Below, in pieces: positions 25,422 to 34,871 of a stretch of DNA of 64,000 nt. Source of the stretch: Curtobacterium sp. 9128 (GTDB lineage: Bacteria > Actinomycetota > Actinomycetes > Actinomycetales > Microbacteriaceae); assembly GCF_007673775.1 (NCBI RefSeq), contig NZ_VEAF01000004.1:63451-127450 (forward strand). Direction: 5' to 3'. A program made the position numbers and the translations under genes. How positions within the stretch are numbered: position 1 is the stretch's first letter; each line of letters opens with the position of its first letter. Below the pieces are notes generated by a model, which had not been told where the DNA came from, did not search any database, and worked only from the letters and a program-made list of their open reading frames with translations.

Positions 25422-26759
25422 GTGAACCCGAACCCCGAGTCCGTCCGTCCGCCGGAGCCCGCCTGGGTCGAGCACGTGCTGTGGTGGCACGTCTACCCGC
25501 TCGGCTTCGTCGGTGCCGACGTCCGACCCGCCGTCCCGGTGGCGGACCGCCCCGTGGACCACCGGCTCGGGCGCATCACGGCGTGGCTCGACCACGTGGT
25601 GGCGCTCGGGTTGAACGGCCTCCTGCTCGGCCCCGTGTTCCGGAGTTCGACGCACGGCTACGACACCGTCGACCACTTCCGGATCGACCCGAGACTCGGC
25701 GACGACGACGACTTCGACGCGCTCGTGGCCGCGGCGCACGAGCGTGGGGTCCGGGTCCTGCTCGACGGCGTCTTCAACCACGTCGGACGGGACCACCCGG
25801 CCTTCCGCGCCCTCGAGGCCGACGGCCCGGGGGCGGCCACGGCAGCGCTCTTCGGCATCGACTGGTCGGGATGGCAGCAGGGCGACCCGGTCCCGGTCGG
25901 GCTGTTCGAGGGCCACGACATCCTGGTGGCGCTCGACCACGACGCACAGCCGACCGAGGACCTGGTCGTCGAGGTCATGCTGCACTGGCTCGGCCGCGGT
26001 GTCGACGGCTGGCGCCTGGACGCCGCGTACGCCGTCCCGCCGACGTTCTGGGCGCGGGTGCTGCCGCGGGTCCGGGAGCGGTTCCCGGAGGCGTGGTTCA
26101 GCGGCGAGGTCATCCACGGCGACGCGGCGGCGATCGTCGAGGCGTCGACCATGGACTCCACCACGCAGTACGAGCTCTGGCAGGGCATCTGGCACGGCAT
26201 CGCCGACCGGAACTGCCACGAGCTCGCGCACGCCGTCGAACGCCACGACGCACTGCTCGGGACCTTCGTCCCGACGACCTTCGTCGGCAACCACGACGTC
26301 ACGAGGATCGCCAGCGCGGTGGGGGAGCGCTTCGCCGGTCACGCGGCCGCCGTGCTGCTCACCGTCGCCGGGACCCCGGTGATCTACGCGGGCGACGAGT
26401 ACGGCTGGGCCGCGGTCAAGGAGGAGCGCGAGGGCGGCGACGACGCGGTCCGTCCGGAGTTCCCCGCTGAGCCCCCTGCCGCCGTCGACCTCACTCACGT
26501 GCTGGAGGCGCTGGTCGCCCTTCGTCGGCGGAACCCCTGGCTGCACCGGGCCCACACCGACGTCACGCACTTGACCAACACGGCGGTGGTGCTCCGGACC
26601 GCAACGGCGGACGCCGCGGTGGTGACCGCGCTGAACCTGGCGGACGACCCCGTGGAGCTGCCCGCGGCTGACGCGACGCGGGTGGAGGCGGGCGGCGGCG
26701 ACCTGCGGGACGGGACCCTGCGCCTCCCGGCTGCCGGCTGGGCCGTCCTGTCCCGCTGA
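25422..26759 (+). CDS. GH13 (alpha-amylase family) glycoside hydrolase
   Basis: A 445-residue cytoplasmic enzyme starting at GTG. All GH13 residues are present: DGVFNHVG (115-122), nucleophile Asp200 in GWRLDAAY, acid/base Glu229 in FSGEVIHG, stabiliser Asp292 in VGNHDVTR. It is short for the family: domain B is small and the C-terminal beta-domain covers only about the last 70 residues. The substrate is an alpha-glucan or alpha-glucoside; subfamily cannot be fixed by eye. Not next to a transporter. Convergent with the monosaccharide permease across a 51-bp hairpin. Confidence 0.85.
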   Translation: MNPNPESVRPPEPAWVEHVLWWHVYPLGFVGADVRPAVPVADRPVDHRLGRITAWLDHVVALGLNGLLLGPVFRSSTHGYDTVDHFRIDPRLGDDDDFDALVAAAHERGVRVLLDGVFNHVGRDHPAFRALEADGPGAATAALFGIDWSGWQQGDPVPVGLFEGHDILVALDHDAQPTEDLVVEVMLHWLGRGVDGWRLDAAYAVPPTFWARVLPRVRERFPEAWFSGEVIHGDAAAIVEASTMDSTTQYELWQGIWHGIADRNCHELAHAVERHDALLGTFVPTTFVGNHDVTRIASAVGERFAGHAAAVLLTVAGTPVIYAGDEYGWAAVKEEREGGDDAVRPEFPAEPPAAVDLTHVLEALVALRRRNPWLHRAHTDVTHLTNTAVVLRTATADAAVVTALNLADDPVELPAADATRVEAGGGDLRDGTLRLPAAGWAVLSR

Positions 26760-26778
26760 CCGACCCGCTGATCCCGTC

Positions 26779-26829
26779 GCGAACGCGACAGATCCCCGCC
26801 GGGACCCGGCGGGGATCTGTCGCGTTCGC
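26779..26829. terminator. 51-bp near-gapless palindrome between convergent genes
   Basis: Two perfect 25-bp arms (outer part GCGAACGCGACAGATCCC) separated by one base, between the GH13 stop (26759) and the permease stop (26849). Probable bidirectional terminator. The arm differs from the GGAGGC family; a lone half (GCGACAGATC) occurs at 58311-58320. Confidence 0.85.
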
Positions 26830-26848
26830 CGGTGGGACGCGCCGACCG

Positions 26849-28030
26849 CTACTTGCGAGCGGACGCGGCGCGACGCTTGTTGAAGACGTCGAAGGCGACC
26901 GCGGCGAGCAGCACCAGGCCCTTGATGAGGGACTGGAACTCCGTGCCGACGCCGAGGATCGACATGCCGTTGTTCAGGAGGCCGATGATGAGACCACCGA
27001 CGATGGCACCCGGAACCGTGCCGATGCCGCCCGTGACGGCAGCGCCGCCGATGAACACCGCCGCGATGGCGTCGAGCTCGAAGCCGTTGCCGGCGCCGGG
27101 CGCCGCCAGGTTGAGCTGGCCCGTGAAGACCACGCCGGCCAGCGCCGAGATGACACCCATGTTCACGAACAGCAGGAACGTCACGCGCTTGGTCTTCACG
27201 CCGGACAGCTGGGCGGCCAGGGCGTTGCCACCGATGGCGTAGATGTGGCGACCGAACACCGCGCTCCGCATGACGACCGAGTAGATCACCACGAGGGCGC
27301 CGAGCACGACGAGCACGATCGGGGTGCCGTTGTAGCTGGCGAGGAGGAGCGCCACGTAGATCACCAGGAACGCACCGAACGCCGTCTTCACGAGGAACCA
27401 CACGAACGGTTCGCTCTCGAGCTGGTACTTCCGACGCGTCACCCGACCACGGAAGGCCGCGACGACCATCACCGCCGCCGCCGCGAAGCCGAGGATCATC
27501 GTCAGCGGCTCGTACCCGGTGGTGCCGAACGACGGCAGGAACCCGGAGCCCAGCGAGCGGAACCCGTTCGGGAACGGGGAGATCTGCTGGTTCTGCAGGA
27601 CGATCTGCGCGGCACCGCGGAACGCGAGCATGCCCGCGAGCGTGACGATGAACGCCGGGATGCCGAAGTAGGCGATCCAGAAGCCCTGCCACGCACCGAC
27701 CAGCGCGCCGACCACGAGGCACAGGACGACCGCGATCGGCCACGGGATGTTCCACTGGGTGATCATGACGCCGGCCATGGCGCCGGTGAAGGCGACCACC
27801 GAGCCGACCGACAGGTCGATGTGCCCGGCGATGATGACCATCACCATGCCGATGGCCAGGATCAGGATGTAGCTGTTCTGGACGATCAGGTTCGAGACGT
27901 TGATCGGGGCGAGCGTGATGCCGTTCGTCGCCACCTGGAAGAAGATGACGATGACGATCAGCGCGATGAACAGCCCGATCTGGCGGAGCTGCCCGGTGAG
28001 GTAGCTAGCTGCGGACTTGAGCGCGTTCAT
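26849..28030 (-). CDS. Multiple-monosaccharide ABC transporter permease (MmsB/GguB type)
   Basis: A 393-residue CUT2 permease with about ten helices. Typical segments are [41 protein letters not shown] and [29 protein letters not shown]. The start overlaps the end of the ATPase gene by 26 bp. With the ATPase at 28005 and the ChvE-like protein at 29673 it forms a monosaccharide importer; the upstream operator and araBDA make L-arabinose the likely main substrate, with xylose, galactose or glucose also possible for this family. Confidence 0.92.
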   Translation of the reverse strand: MNALKSAASYLTGQLRQIGLFIALIVIVIFFQVATNGITLAPINVSNLIVQNSYILILAIGMVMVIIAGHIDLSVGSVVAFTGAMAGVMITQWNIPWPIAVVLCLVVGALVGAWQGFWIAYFGIPAFIVTLAGMLAFRGAAQIVLQNQQISPFPNGFRSLGSGFLPSFGTTGYEPLTMILGFAAAAVMVVAAFRGRVTRRKYQLESEPFVWFLVKTAFGAFLVIYVALLLASYNGTPIVLVVLGALVVIYSVVMRSAVFGRHIYAIGGNALAAQLSGVKTKRVTFLLFVNMGVISALAGVVFTGQLNLAAPGAGNGFELDAIAAVFIGGAAVTGGIGTVPGAIVGGLIIGLLNNGMSILGVGTEFQSLIKGLVLLAAVAFDVFNKRRAASARK

Positions 28031-29570
28031 TGACTGGGGTCTCCCGTTCCTGGGTCATGTACTGCATGAGGACCTCTGGGGTGGCCTCGGAGCGGGGCAC
28101 GTCGGCGGTGATCGTGCCCTCGGACAGCGTGTAGATGCGGTTGCAGATGCCGAGGAGCTCCGGGAGCTCGGAGGAGATCACGATGATCCCCTTCCCCTGG
28201 TCTGCGAGCTGGTTGATGATCGTGTAGATCTCGTACTTCGCGCCGACGTCGATGCCACGGGTGGGCTCGTCGAGGATCAGCACGTCGGGGTCGGCGTACA
28301 TCCACTTCGCGAGGACGACCTTCTGCTGGTTGCCCCCGGAGAGCTTCCCCGTCAGGACGTCGACGTTCGGCGCCTTGATGTTGAGGCTCTTCAGGAAGCG
28401 GCCGGCGGTGGTCGTCTCCTCGGAGGCGTTGACGAAGCCCCAGGTCGCGAGCTTGCCGAGTGCCGAGCCGGAGACGTTCCGCTTGATGTCGTCGATGAGG
28501 TTGAGGCCGTAGCGCTTCCGGTCCTCAGTGACGTACGCGATCCCGTTGTCGATCGCCTGCGAGACGGTGTGCGTCTTGATCGGGGTGCCGCGCTTGTACA
28601 CGGTGCCGGTGATGCCGGTGCCGTACGACTGCCCGAAGACACTCATCGCCAGCTCCGTGCGTCCGGCGCCCATCAGCCCGGCGATGCCCACGACCTCACC
28701 GGCGCGGACGTGCAGGTTCGCCTGGTGGATGATCTCGCGCGACGAGTCGAGCTGGTGGTGGACGGTCCAGTCCTCGATCCGCAGGAGCTCCTCGCCGATC
28801 ACGGGAGCCTCGCGCTCCGGGTAGCGGGTCGACAGGTCACGGCCGACCATGCCGCGGATGATCCGGTCCTCGGACACGTCGTCGGCGTGCATGTCGAGGG
28901 TCTCGATGGTCTTGCCGTCGCGGATGATCGTGACCTTGTCCGCGATCGCCTTGATCTCGTTGAGCTTGTGGCTGATGATGATCGCCGTCATGCCCTCGGC
29001 CTGCAGCGAGCGGATCAGTTCGAGCAGGTGCGCGGAGTCGTCGTCGTTCAACGCGGCGGTGGGCTCGTCGAGGATGAGGAGCTTCACCTCCTTCGACAAC
29101 GCCTTCGCGATCTCGACGAGCTGCTGCTTGCCGACGCCGAGGTCGACGATCTTCGTGACCGGGTTGTCCTTGAGTCCAACGCGCTGCAGGAGCTCGGCGG
29201 CCCGCAGGTTCGTCGCGTTCCAGTTGATGAAGCCGCCCCTGGCCTGCTCGTTGCCGAGGAAGATGTTCTCGGCGATCGACAGGAAGGGGCTGAGCGCGAG
29301 CTCCTGGTGGATGATCACGACACCGGCGGCTTCGGAGTCGTTGATGTCCTGGAACTGCACCGGCGCCCCGTCGAGCAGGATCTCGCCGTCGAACGAACCG
29401 TGCGGGTAGACGCCCGACAGCACCTTCATCAGGGTCGACTTGCCCGCGCCGTTCTCGCCGCAGATCGCGTGGACCTGCCCGCGTTCGACCTCGATCGAGA
29501 CCCCCTGGAGGGCCTTGACGCCGGGGAACGTCTTGGTGATGTCCCGCATCTCGAGGATGGTGTCCGTCAT
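28005..29570 (-). CDS. Multiple-monosaccharide ABC transporter ATPase (MmsA/GguA type)
   Basis: A 521-residue tandem ATPase. Domain 1 has Walker [10 protein letters not shown], Walker [14 protein letters not shown] and switch ISHKLNE. Domain 2 has the degenerate P-loop GLMGAGRTE, signature LSGGNQQK and Walker [16 protein letters not shown], as in CUT2 ATPases where the second site is structurally altered. ATG at 29570 follows AAAGG. Its start is separated from the binding-protein stop by a GGAC-N-GGAGGC hairpin at 29615. Confidence 0.93.
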   Translation of the reverse strand: MTDTILEMRDITKTFPGVKALQGVSIEVERGQVHAICGENGAGKSTLMKVLSGVYPHGSFDGEILLDGAPVQFQDINDSEAAGVVIIHQELALSPFLSIAENIFLGNEQARGGFINWNATNLRAAELLQRVGLKDNPVTKIVDLGVGKQQLVEIAKALSKEVKLLILDEPTAALNDDDSAHLLELIRSLQAEGMTAIIISHKLNEIKAIADKVTIIRDGKTIETLDMHADDVSEDRIIRGMVGRDLSTRYPEREAPVIGEELLRIEDWTVHHQLDSSREIIHQANLHVRAGEVVGIAGLMGAGRTELAMSVFGQSYGTGITGTVYKRGTPIKTHTVSQAIDNGIAYVTEDRKRYGLNLIDDIKRNVSGSALGKLATWGFVNASEETTTAGRFLKSLNIKAPNVDVLTGKLSGGNQQKVVLAKWMYADPDVLILDEPTRGIDVGAKYEIYTIINQLADQGKGIIVISSELPELLGICNRIYTLSEGTITADVPRSEATPEVLMQYMTQERETPVNERAQVRS

Positions 29571-29614
29571 GGGGACGCCTTTCCGTCGTGCGCGCTGGGC
29601 GCGCTGGTGGAGAC

Positions 29615-29656
29615 GGACGGGAGGCGCGGTGCGGGCTGGCACCGCGCCTCCTGTCC
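29615..29656 (-). terminator. Hairpin between binding protein and ATPase genes
   Basis: 18-bp arms (GGACGGGAGGCGCGGTGC), six-base loop, one G-U pair. It sits 17 bp after the binding-protein stop inside the operon, so it probably works as a partial terminator or mRNA stabiliser that keeps the binding protein in excess. Confidence 0.7.
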
Positions 29657-29672
29657 GAGAGATGGGTTGCGA

Positions 29673-30800
29673 CTACTTCAGGTCGGCTTCGGTGTAGTAG
29701 CCCGAGTCGACGAGGACTTCCTTGTAGTTGTCCTTCGTGACGACGGTCGGCTGGAACAGGTAGGTCGGGACGACCTTGACCTTGTTGTCGTAGCTCTTGG
29801 TGTCGTTGACCTCGGGCTTCTTGCCGGTGAGCAGGTCCTCGGCCATGGTGACCGACTGCTTGGCGAGCTTGCGCGTGTCCTTGTAGATGGTCGAGTACTG
29901 CTGACCGGCGATGATCGACTTGACCGAGGCGGCCTCGGCGTCCTGCCCCGTGATGATCGGGAGCGGACGGTCGGCCGAGCCGTACCCGGCACCCTGCAGG
30001 GCCGAGATGATGCCGATCGACATGCCGTCGTACGGCGAGAGGACGCCGTTCAGCGTGGTGCCGCCCGAGTAGGACTTGGCGATGAGGTTCTGCATGCGGG
30101 CCTTGGCTGTCGCCGGGTCCCACTGCTGCGTGGCGGCCTGCGAGAGCTGGTCCTGCCCGGACTGGATCGTGAGCGTGCCGTCCTCGATGTACGGCTTGAG
30201 GGTCTTCATCGCGCCGTTGAAGAAGAAGCTCGCGTTGTTGTCGTCGAGCGACCCGGCGAACACCTCGATGTTGAAGGGGCCCTTCTTGCCGGTCTTCTTG
30301 CCGTCCGCGTCGAGGACGCCGAGGCCGGTGAGCAGGCTGGTCGCCTGGTCGACACCGACCTTCTCGTTGTCGAACGACACGTAGTAGTCGACGTTCTTGT
30401 TGCCCGTCAGCAGGCGGTCGTAGGAGATGACCTTGATGCCGGCCTTCGCGGCGGCGTCGAGCTGGTCGGAGAGTGCGCCGCCGTCGATCGACGCGATGAT
30501 CAGGACCTTCGCGCCCTTGGTGATCATGTTGCTGACCTGCTGGGCCTGCTGCTGGACCTTGTTGTCCCCGTACTCCAGGTCGACCTTGTAGCCGGCCTTC
30601 TCGAGGTCGCTCTTGACGGCGTCGCCGTCCTTGATCCAGCGTTCGGAGACCTTGGTCGGCATGGCGACGCCCACCAGGGCGCCCTTGTTGTCGGTCGAGC
30701 CGCCCCCGTCGGAGGAGGCGCGGCCGCCGGCGGAGCAGCCGGCGAGTGCGATGGCGATTCCGAGGGCGGCGACGCCCGCGACGATCCTGCGCTTCATCAT
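29673..30800 (-). CDS. Multiple-monosaccharide ABC transporter substrate-binding protein (ChvE-like)
   Basis: A 375-residue lipoprotein with lipobox LAGC near residue 22 ([22 protein letters not shown] is split here by length rules: signal residues 1-21, Cys22). The mature protein has the ChvE pattern [58 protein letters not shown] and [17 protein letters not shown]. It captures arabinose and related sugars for the transporter at 26849-29570. ATG at 30800 has AGG at a normal distance. First gene of its operon; a LacI operator lies 91 bp upstream. Confidence 0.92.
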   Translation of the reverse strand: MMKRRIVAGVAALGIAIALAGCSAGGRASSDGGGSTDNKGALVGVAMPTKVSERWIKDGDAVKSDLEKAGYKVDLEYGDNKVQQQAQQVSNMITKGAKVLIIASIDGGALSDQLDAAAKAGIKVISYDRLLTGNKNVDYYVSFDNEKVGVDQATSLLTGLGVLDADGKKTGKKGPFNIEVFAGSLDDNNASFFFNGAMKTLKPYIEDGTLTIQSGQDQLSQAATQQWDPATAKARMQNLIAKSYSGGTTLNGVLSPYDGMSIGIISALQGAGYGSADRPLPIITGQDAEAASVKSIIAGQQYSTIYKDTRKLAKQSVTMAEDLLTGKKPEVNDTKSYDNKVKVVPTYLFQPTVVTKDNYKEVLVDSGYYTEADLK

Positions 30801-30819
30801 CGAAGTACCTCTGTTCCCG

Positions 30820-30839
30820 TCACGTCGACGTCGACGTGA
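30820..30839. promoter_or_regulatory. 20-bp palindrome in the leader of the ChvE-like gene
   Basis: TCACGTCGACGTCGACGTGA is a perfect palindrome 20 bp before the ChvE-like ATG and 52 bp from the arabinose operator. It could bind a second regulator or form a hairpin in the leader RNA. No identical site was seen elsewhere in the window. Confidence 0.45.
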
Positions 30840-30890
30840 GTTGTGTGACCTCGGCTGCTGTGCCGTGAGTCGGAGATGTGATCGCTCGGA

Positions 30891-30902
30891 GTGAGCGCTC
30901 AC
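30891..30902. promoter_or_regulatory. LacI-type operator GTGAGCGCTCAC (monosaccharide transporter / araR)
   Basis: Perfect copy of the arabinose operator in the region between the ChvE-like gene and the divergent LacI gene. It allows repression of the transporter and autoregulation of the repressor. Confidence 0.82.
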
Positions 30903-30990
30903 ATACTGTGTGCTCCGCCGCGCTGTGTCAACCCGAAGATGAGTGAAGAGCAAGGGCGGTGATCGACCGGGGGAGCGGTACGGTGTCCGA

Positions 30991-32031
30991 GTGACGACCA
31001 CCGCGGCGGGGAACGGCAAGCCACGCAAGGCCCCGACGATCTTCGACGTCGCCGAGCGCGCCGGCGTCTCGCACCAGACGGTCTCGCGGGTCATCAACGG
31101 CGACCCGACCGTCCGCGATCACTTCCGGTCCCGCGTCACCACCGCTGTGACCGAGCTGGGGTACCGCCCGCGCGCCGCCGCCCGCGCGCTCGCCGGGGGG
31201 CGCAGCAGGGCCCTCGGACTGGTGACGGCCGGCGACGCGCTGTACGGGCCGTCGAGCACCGCGATCGGGTTCGAACGTGCCGCCCGGCACGCCGGGTACC
31301 ACGTGCTGCTCTCCACCCTGCCGGACGACCCGCGGCCGAACGACCTGTCGAGCGCGCTCACCACGCTGCTGGCGCAGGACGTCGCCGCGGTCGTGCTCGT
31401 CGCCGCCGACAACCGGGTGCTCGACTCGCTCGCGTCGCTCACCGAACCCGTCACCGTGCCGGTCGTCGTCGCGAACGCGGTGCAGCGCGACGCTCGGCGA
31501 GCCGAACGCCTGCCGACCGTGGCCGCGGTCGCCATCGACCAGGCCGCCGGTGCACGGATGGCGATGCAGCACCTGTTCGACCGCGGGCACCGGCGCATCG
31601 TGCACATCACCGGTCCGACGGTCTCGCAGGAGGCCGAGGTGCGCCGTGCGACCTTCCTCGAGACGATGACGGCCGCCGGCCTCGAGCCGGTCGTGCTCGA
31701 CGGTGACTGGACCCCCACGAGCGGGTTCGCGGCGGCCAGGACGCTCGACCCCGCCGCCGTCGACGCGGTGTTCTGCGGCAACGACCAGATGGCGCTCGGC
31801 GTGCTGCACGCCTTCGCGGACGACGGGCTCCGCGTGCCGGACGACGTCGCCGTCCTCGGCTTCGACGACATCCCGGAGGCGGCGCACTTCACGCCCCCGC
31901 TGACCACGGTGCGGCAGGACTTCCGGGCGATGGGGGAGCAGGTGCTCGCGACCGCCAGGAGCCTGGTGGAGGGTGACCCGCTCGACGAGATCCTCCTGCA
32001 GCCCGAGCTGGTGGTGCGGCGCTCCGCCTGA
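30991..32031 (+). CDS. LacI-family arabinose regulator (AraR-like)
   Basis: A 346-residue repressor. The HTH ([22 protein letters not shown]) and hinge ([19 protein letters not shown]) are complete; the sugar-binding half ends with [25 protein letters not shown]. Its position between the monosaccharide transporter and araBDA, and five copies of one operator before these and the arabinoside genes, indicate that it represses arabinose uptake and use until an arabinose-derived inducer binds. GTG at 30991 is chosen; a GTG at 30943 in frame would add 16 residues. A repeat block follows the stop. Confidence 0.85.
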   Translation: MTTTAAGNGKPRKAPTIFDVAERAGVSHQTVSRVINGDPTVRDHFRSRVTTAVTELGYRPRAAARALAGGRSRALGLVTAGDALYGPSSTAIGFERAARHAGYHVLLSTLPDDPRPNDLSSALTTLLAQDVAAVVLVAADNRVLDSLASLTEPVTVPVVVANAVQRDARRAERLPTVAAVAIDQAAGARMAMQHLFDRGHRRIVHITGPTVSQEAEVRRATFLETMTAAGLEPVVLDGDWTPTSGFAAARTLDPAAVDAVFCGNDQMALGVLHAFADDGLRVPDDVAVLGFDDIPEAAHFTPPLTTVRQDFRAMGEQVLATARSLVEGDPLDEILLQPELVVRRSA

Positions 32032-32070
32032 GCGGCGCCGGGTGGCCGGGCGTGACCCGGGCGGGGCGCT

Positions 32071-32311
32071 TCCGCGGCGAGGTTCCAGAATTGCGGAACC
32101 CGGACGCGTTGCACGGGTGAGTCGTGGAACCCGGGCGGACCTGAGCGGCGAGTTGTGGAACCTCGGTGGGCGGGCGCATGGGTGTGTCGTGGAACCCGGG
32201 CGCGCCTGAGCGGCGAGGTTCCAGAATTGCGGAACCTCGACGCGCCGCACGGGTGTGTCTCGGAACCCGGGCGGACGTGAGCGGCGAGTCGTGGAACCTC
32301 GGTGGGCGAGG
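32071..32311. repeat. 136-bp direct repeat between araR and araB
   Basis: Unit 32078-32213 followed by a partial second copy 32214-32311, each starting CGAGGTTCCAGAATTGCGG. Inside, GAGCGGCGAG and GTGGAACCCGGGCG recur about every 66-70 bp. Several parts can fold (GGTTCC...GGAACC). The 375-bp gap 32032-32406 has no gene; the repeat and two operators fill it. Confidence 0.8.
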
Positions 32312-32330
32312 ACGGCTCGGCGTTGCGAGA

Positions 32331-32342
32331 GTGAGCGCTCAC
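32331..32342. promoter_or_regulatory. LacI-type operator GTGAGCGCTCAC (araBDA, distal)
   Basis: Perfect operator copy 65 bp before the araB start, at the end of the repeat block. Confidence 0.82.
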
Positions 32343-32351
32343 GTGCCAGGA

Positions 32352-32364
32352 TGTGAGCGCTCAT
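32352..32364. promoter_or_regulatory. LacI-type operator TGTGAGCGCTCAT (araBDA, proximal)
   Basis: Second araB operator with core TGAGCGCTCA (32354-32363). Its centre is 22 bp, about two helical turns, from the first, so two repressor dimers could bind on the same DNA face. Confidence 0.8.
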
Positions 32365-32406
32365 CCATCAGCGGGGGCACGGACGAGGACGTCTCAGGAG
32401 GACACC

Positions 32407-34173
32407 ATGGGCGAGGACCGCCGACAGCAGATCGCCCTCGGGCACACGTTCCTGGGCATCGAACTCGGATCCACGCGCATCAAGGCCGTACTCATCGACG
32501 AGCAGCACCGCCCGATCGCGAGCGGCGACCACGAGTGGGAGAACGCCTTCGTCGACGGTCGGTGGACGTACTCGCTCGAGGCCGTCGAGACCGGGCTGCA
32601 GGCCGCGTACGCCGCGCTGGTCGCCGACGTCGAGGCGCAGTACGGCATCCGCCCCACCACGTTCCGCGCCGCCGGGGTGTCCGCGATGATGCACGGCTAC
32701 CTGGCCTTCGACGCCGACGACGCACTGCTCGTGCCCTTCCGCACCTGGCGCAACACCTCGACCGGTCCCGCGGCCGAGGCCCTCAGCGAGCACCTCGGGT
32801 TCAACATCCCGTTGCGTTGGTCCGTCGCGCACCTGTACCAGGCCGTCCTCGACGAGGAGCCCCACGTCGCCGAGGTCGCCCGGGTCACCACACTCGCCGG
32901 GTACGTCCACCACCGCCTGACCGGCCGCGACGTCCTCGGGGTCGGCGACGCGAGCGGGATGTTCCCCATCGACCCTGCGAGGCGCGACTACGACGCCGCC
33001 ATGCTCGAGACCGCAGACGAGCTGATCGGCGCAGGCGCAGGCGCAGGCCTCGGTATGACGCCCGGCATCCGCGCCCTGTTCCCGGAGGTACTCGTCGCGG
33101 GGCAGGACGCCGGTGCGCTCACCCCCGAGGGTGCCGCGTGGCTCGACCCGACCGGCACGCTCGAGTCCGGCGTGCCGCTCTGCCCGCCGGAGGGCGACGC
33201 GGGCACGGGCATGGTGGCGACGAACGCCGTCGCTCCCCGGACCGGCAACGTCAGCGTCGGCACGAGCATCTTCGCGATGGTCGTCCTCGAACGCCCGCTG
33301 GCCCAGGCGCACGAGGAACTCGACGTCGTCACCACCCCCGCCGGCGACGCGGTGGCGATGGTGCACTGCAACAACGGCGCGAGCGAGATCGCCGCTTGGG
33401 CTCGGGTGTTCGGGCGCTTCTCCGACGCCGCAGCCGAGCGGACCGGCGGCACGCGCGTCGACGTCGACGACGTCTACGCGACCCTGCTCGCCGAGGCCGC
33501 AGACGCCGACCCCGACGCGGGTGGCCTGCTGTCCTACAACTACCTGGCGGGCGAGCCGGTGACCGGTGTCGCCGACGGCCGTCCGGTGCTCGTGCGCAGC
33601 CCCGACGGCCGCTTCACGCTCGGCAACCTGGTCCGGGCCGAGGTGCAGGGGGCCTTCGCGACCCTGGCGATCGGCATGGACGTGCTGCACGACGAGGACG
33701 TGACCGTCGACCGGATGACCGCGCACGGTGGCCTGTTCCGCACCCCCGGCACTCCGCAGCACCTGCTCGCCGCCGCACTCGACGTGCCCGTCGCGCTCGA
33801 GGAGACCGCCGGCGAGGGTGGCGCGTGGGGCATCGCGGTCCTCGCGGCGTACCTGGCCCACGCCGACACCACCGACCTGACGACCTACCTCGCCGACCAG
33901 GTCTTCGACGGCGACGGCGTGCACGTGGCCGAGCCGGCCGCGCGCGACGTCGCCGGGTTCCGCGCGTACCTCGAGCGCTTCCGCGCCGGTCTGCCGCTGC
34001 AGGCTGCGGCAGTGGCAGCGACGACACGACCGACCGAGACGACAGCCGGAGCCGAGCCGAGCCTCCAGACCGACACGGCCGACACGGCCGACACGGCCGA
34101 CACGGCCGACAAGGCCGACACGGCCGACACGGCTGACGCGGCCGACACCACCGAGAAGGAGCCGACCCGATGA
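32407..34173 (+). CDS. araB: L-ribulokinase (FGGY family)
   Basis: A 588-residue FGGY kinase. The N-terminal ATPase-fold strand is FLGIELGSTRIKAVLID; the second domain has TGNVSVGTSIFAMVV and AHGGLFRTPGTPQHLLAAAL. By position at the head of araBDA it should phosphorylate L-ribulose to L-ribulose 5-phosphate. By sequence alone it resembles xylulokinase-like FGGY proteins, so the name depends on context. ATG at 32407 has CAGGAGG upstream. The last 60 residues are odd: a disordered tail with about eight Thr-Ala-Asp units encoded by a 9-bp tandem repeat. Stop overlaps araD (ATGA). Confidence 0.82.
   Translation: MGEDRRQQIALGHTFLGIELGSTRIKAVLIDEQHRPIASGDHEWENAFVDGRWTYSLEAVETGLQAAYAALVADVEAQYGIRPTTFRAAGVSAMMHGYLAFDADDALLVPFRTWRNTSTGPAAEALSEHLGFNIPLRWSVAHLYQAVLDEEPHVAEVARVTTLAGYVHHRLTGRDVLGVGDASGMFPIDPARRDYDAAMLETADELIGAGAGAGLGMTPGIRALFPEVLVAGQDAGALTPEGAAWLDPTGTLESGVPLCPPEGDAGTGMVATNAVAPRTGNVSVGTSIFAMVVLERPLAQAHEELDVVTTPAGDAVAMVHCNNGASEIAAWARVFGRFSDAAAERTGGTRVDVDDVYATLLAEAADADPDAGGLLSYNYLAGEPVTGVADGRPVLVRSPDGRFTLGNLVRAEVQGAFATLAIGMDVLHDEDVTVDRMTAHGGLFRTPGTPQHLLAAALDVPVALEETAGEGGAWGIAVLAAYLAHADTTDLTTYLADQVFDGDGVHVAEPAARDVAGFRAYLERFRAGLPLQAAAVAATTRPTETTAGAEPSLQTDTADTADTADTADKADTADTADAADTTEKEPTR
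34072..34143 (+). repeat. 9-bp tandem repeat (GACACGGCC)x8 inside araB
   Basis: Eight units, five of them exact, at the 3' end of the kinase gene. It encodes (Thr-Ala-Asp)n. Length change by slippage would stay in frame. Confidence 0.9.
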
Positions 34174-34871
34174 CGGAAGCAACGACCCAGGAGGCCGTGG
34201 CCGCCACCCGCGAGCGCGTCGCGCGCCTGCACGGCGAGCTGGTGCGCTACGGCCTCGTGATCTGGACCGGCGGCAACGTCTCCGAGCGCGTCCCCGGGCA
34301 CGACCTGTTCGTCATCAAGCCGAGCGGGGTGTCGAGCGACGACCTCACGCCGGGGAACCAGGTCGTCTGCACGCTCGACGGCGTCCCGGCCGACGGCTGG
34401 GGCAACGCCCACGGCCCGAGCTCCGACACCGCTGCGCACGCATACGTCTACCGCAACATGCCCGAGGTCGGCGGCGTGGTGCACACGCACTCCACGTACG
34501 CGACGGCCTGGGCGGCCCGAGCCGAGGCCATCCCGTGCGTCATCACGGCCATGGCCGACGAGTTCGGCGGCCCGATCCCGGTCGGTCCGTTCGCGATCAT
34601 CGGTGACGACTCGATCGGTCGCGGCATCGTCGCGACGCTCTCCGGGCACCGCTCCCGAGCGGTCCTCATGCAGAACCACGGCGTGTTCACGATCGGCAAG
34701 GACGCGAAGGACGCCGTCAAGGCGGCGGTGATGTGCGAGGACGTCGCGCGCACGGTCCACATCGCGAAGCAGGGCGGCGAGGTCGTCCCGATCGCACCCG
34801 ACGACATCGATCGACTCTTCGATCGCTACCAGAACGTCTACGGACAGAACCCCGAAGGAGCCATGCGATGA
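34170..34871 (+). CDS. araD: L-ribulose-5-phosphate 4-epimerase
   Basis: A 233-residue class II aldolase-fold enzyme. Phosphate-binding segments are TGGNVSER (33-40) and [10 protein letters not shown] (50-59); zinc ligands fit His105, His107 ([12 protein letters not shown]) and His170 (MQNHGVF); SSDTAAH (84-90) holds the catalytic Asp region. It converts L-ribulose 5-phosphate to D-xylulose 5-phosphate for the pentose phosphate pathway. Start and stop both overlap neighbours by four bases, so araB, araD and araA are tightly coupled. Confidence 0.93.
   Translation: MTEATTQEAVAATRERVARLHGELVRYGLVIWTGGNVSERVPGHDLFVIKPSGVSSDDLTPGNQVVCTLDGVPADGWGNAHGPSSDTAAHAYVYRNMPEVGGVVHTHSTYATAWAARAEAIPCVITAMADEFGGPIPVGPFAIIGDDSIGRGIVATLSGHRSRAVLMQNHGVFTIGKDAKDAVKAAVMCEDVARTVHIAKQGGEVVPIAPDDIDRLFDRYQNVYGQNPEGAMR

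Noticed and set aside
32407-34173. Calling the kinase a xylulokinase
   Set aside because: Sequence alone allows it, but the coupled araD and araA genes and two arabinose operators make L-ribulokinase more likely; no xylose isomerase gene is in the window.
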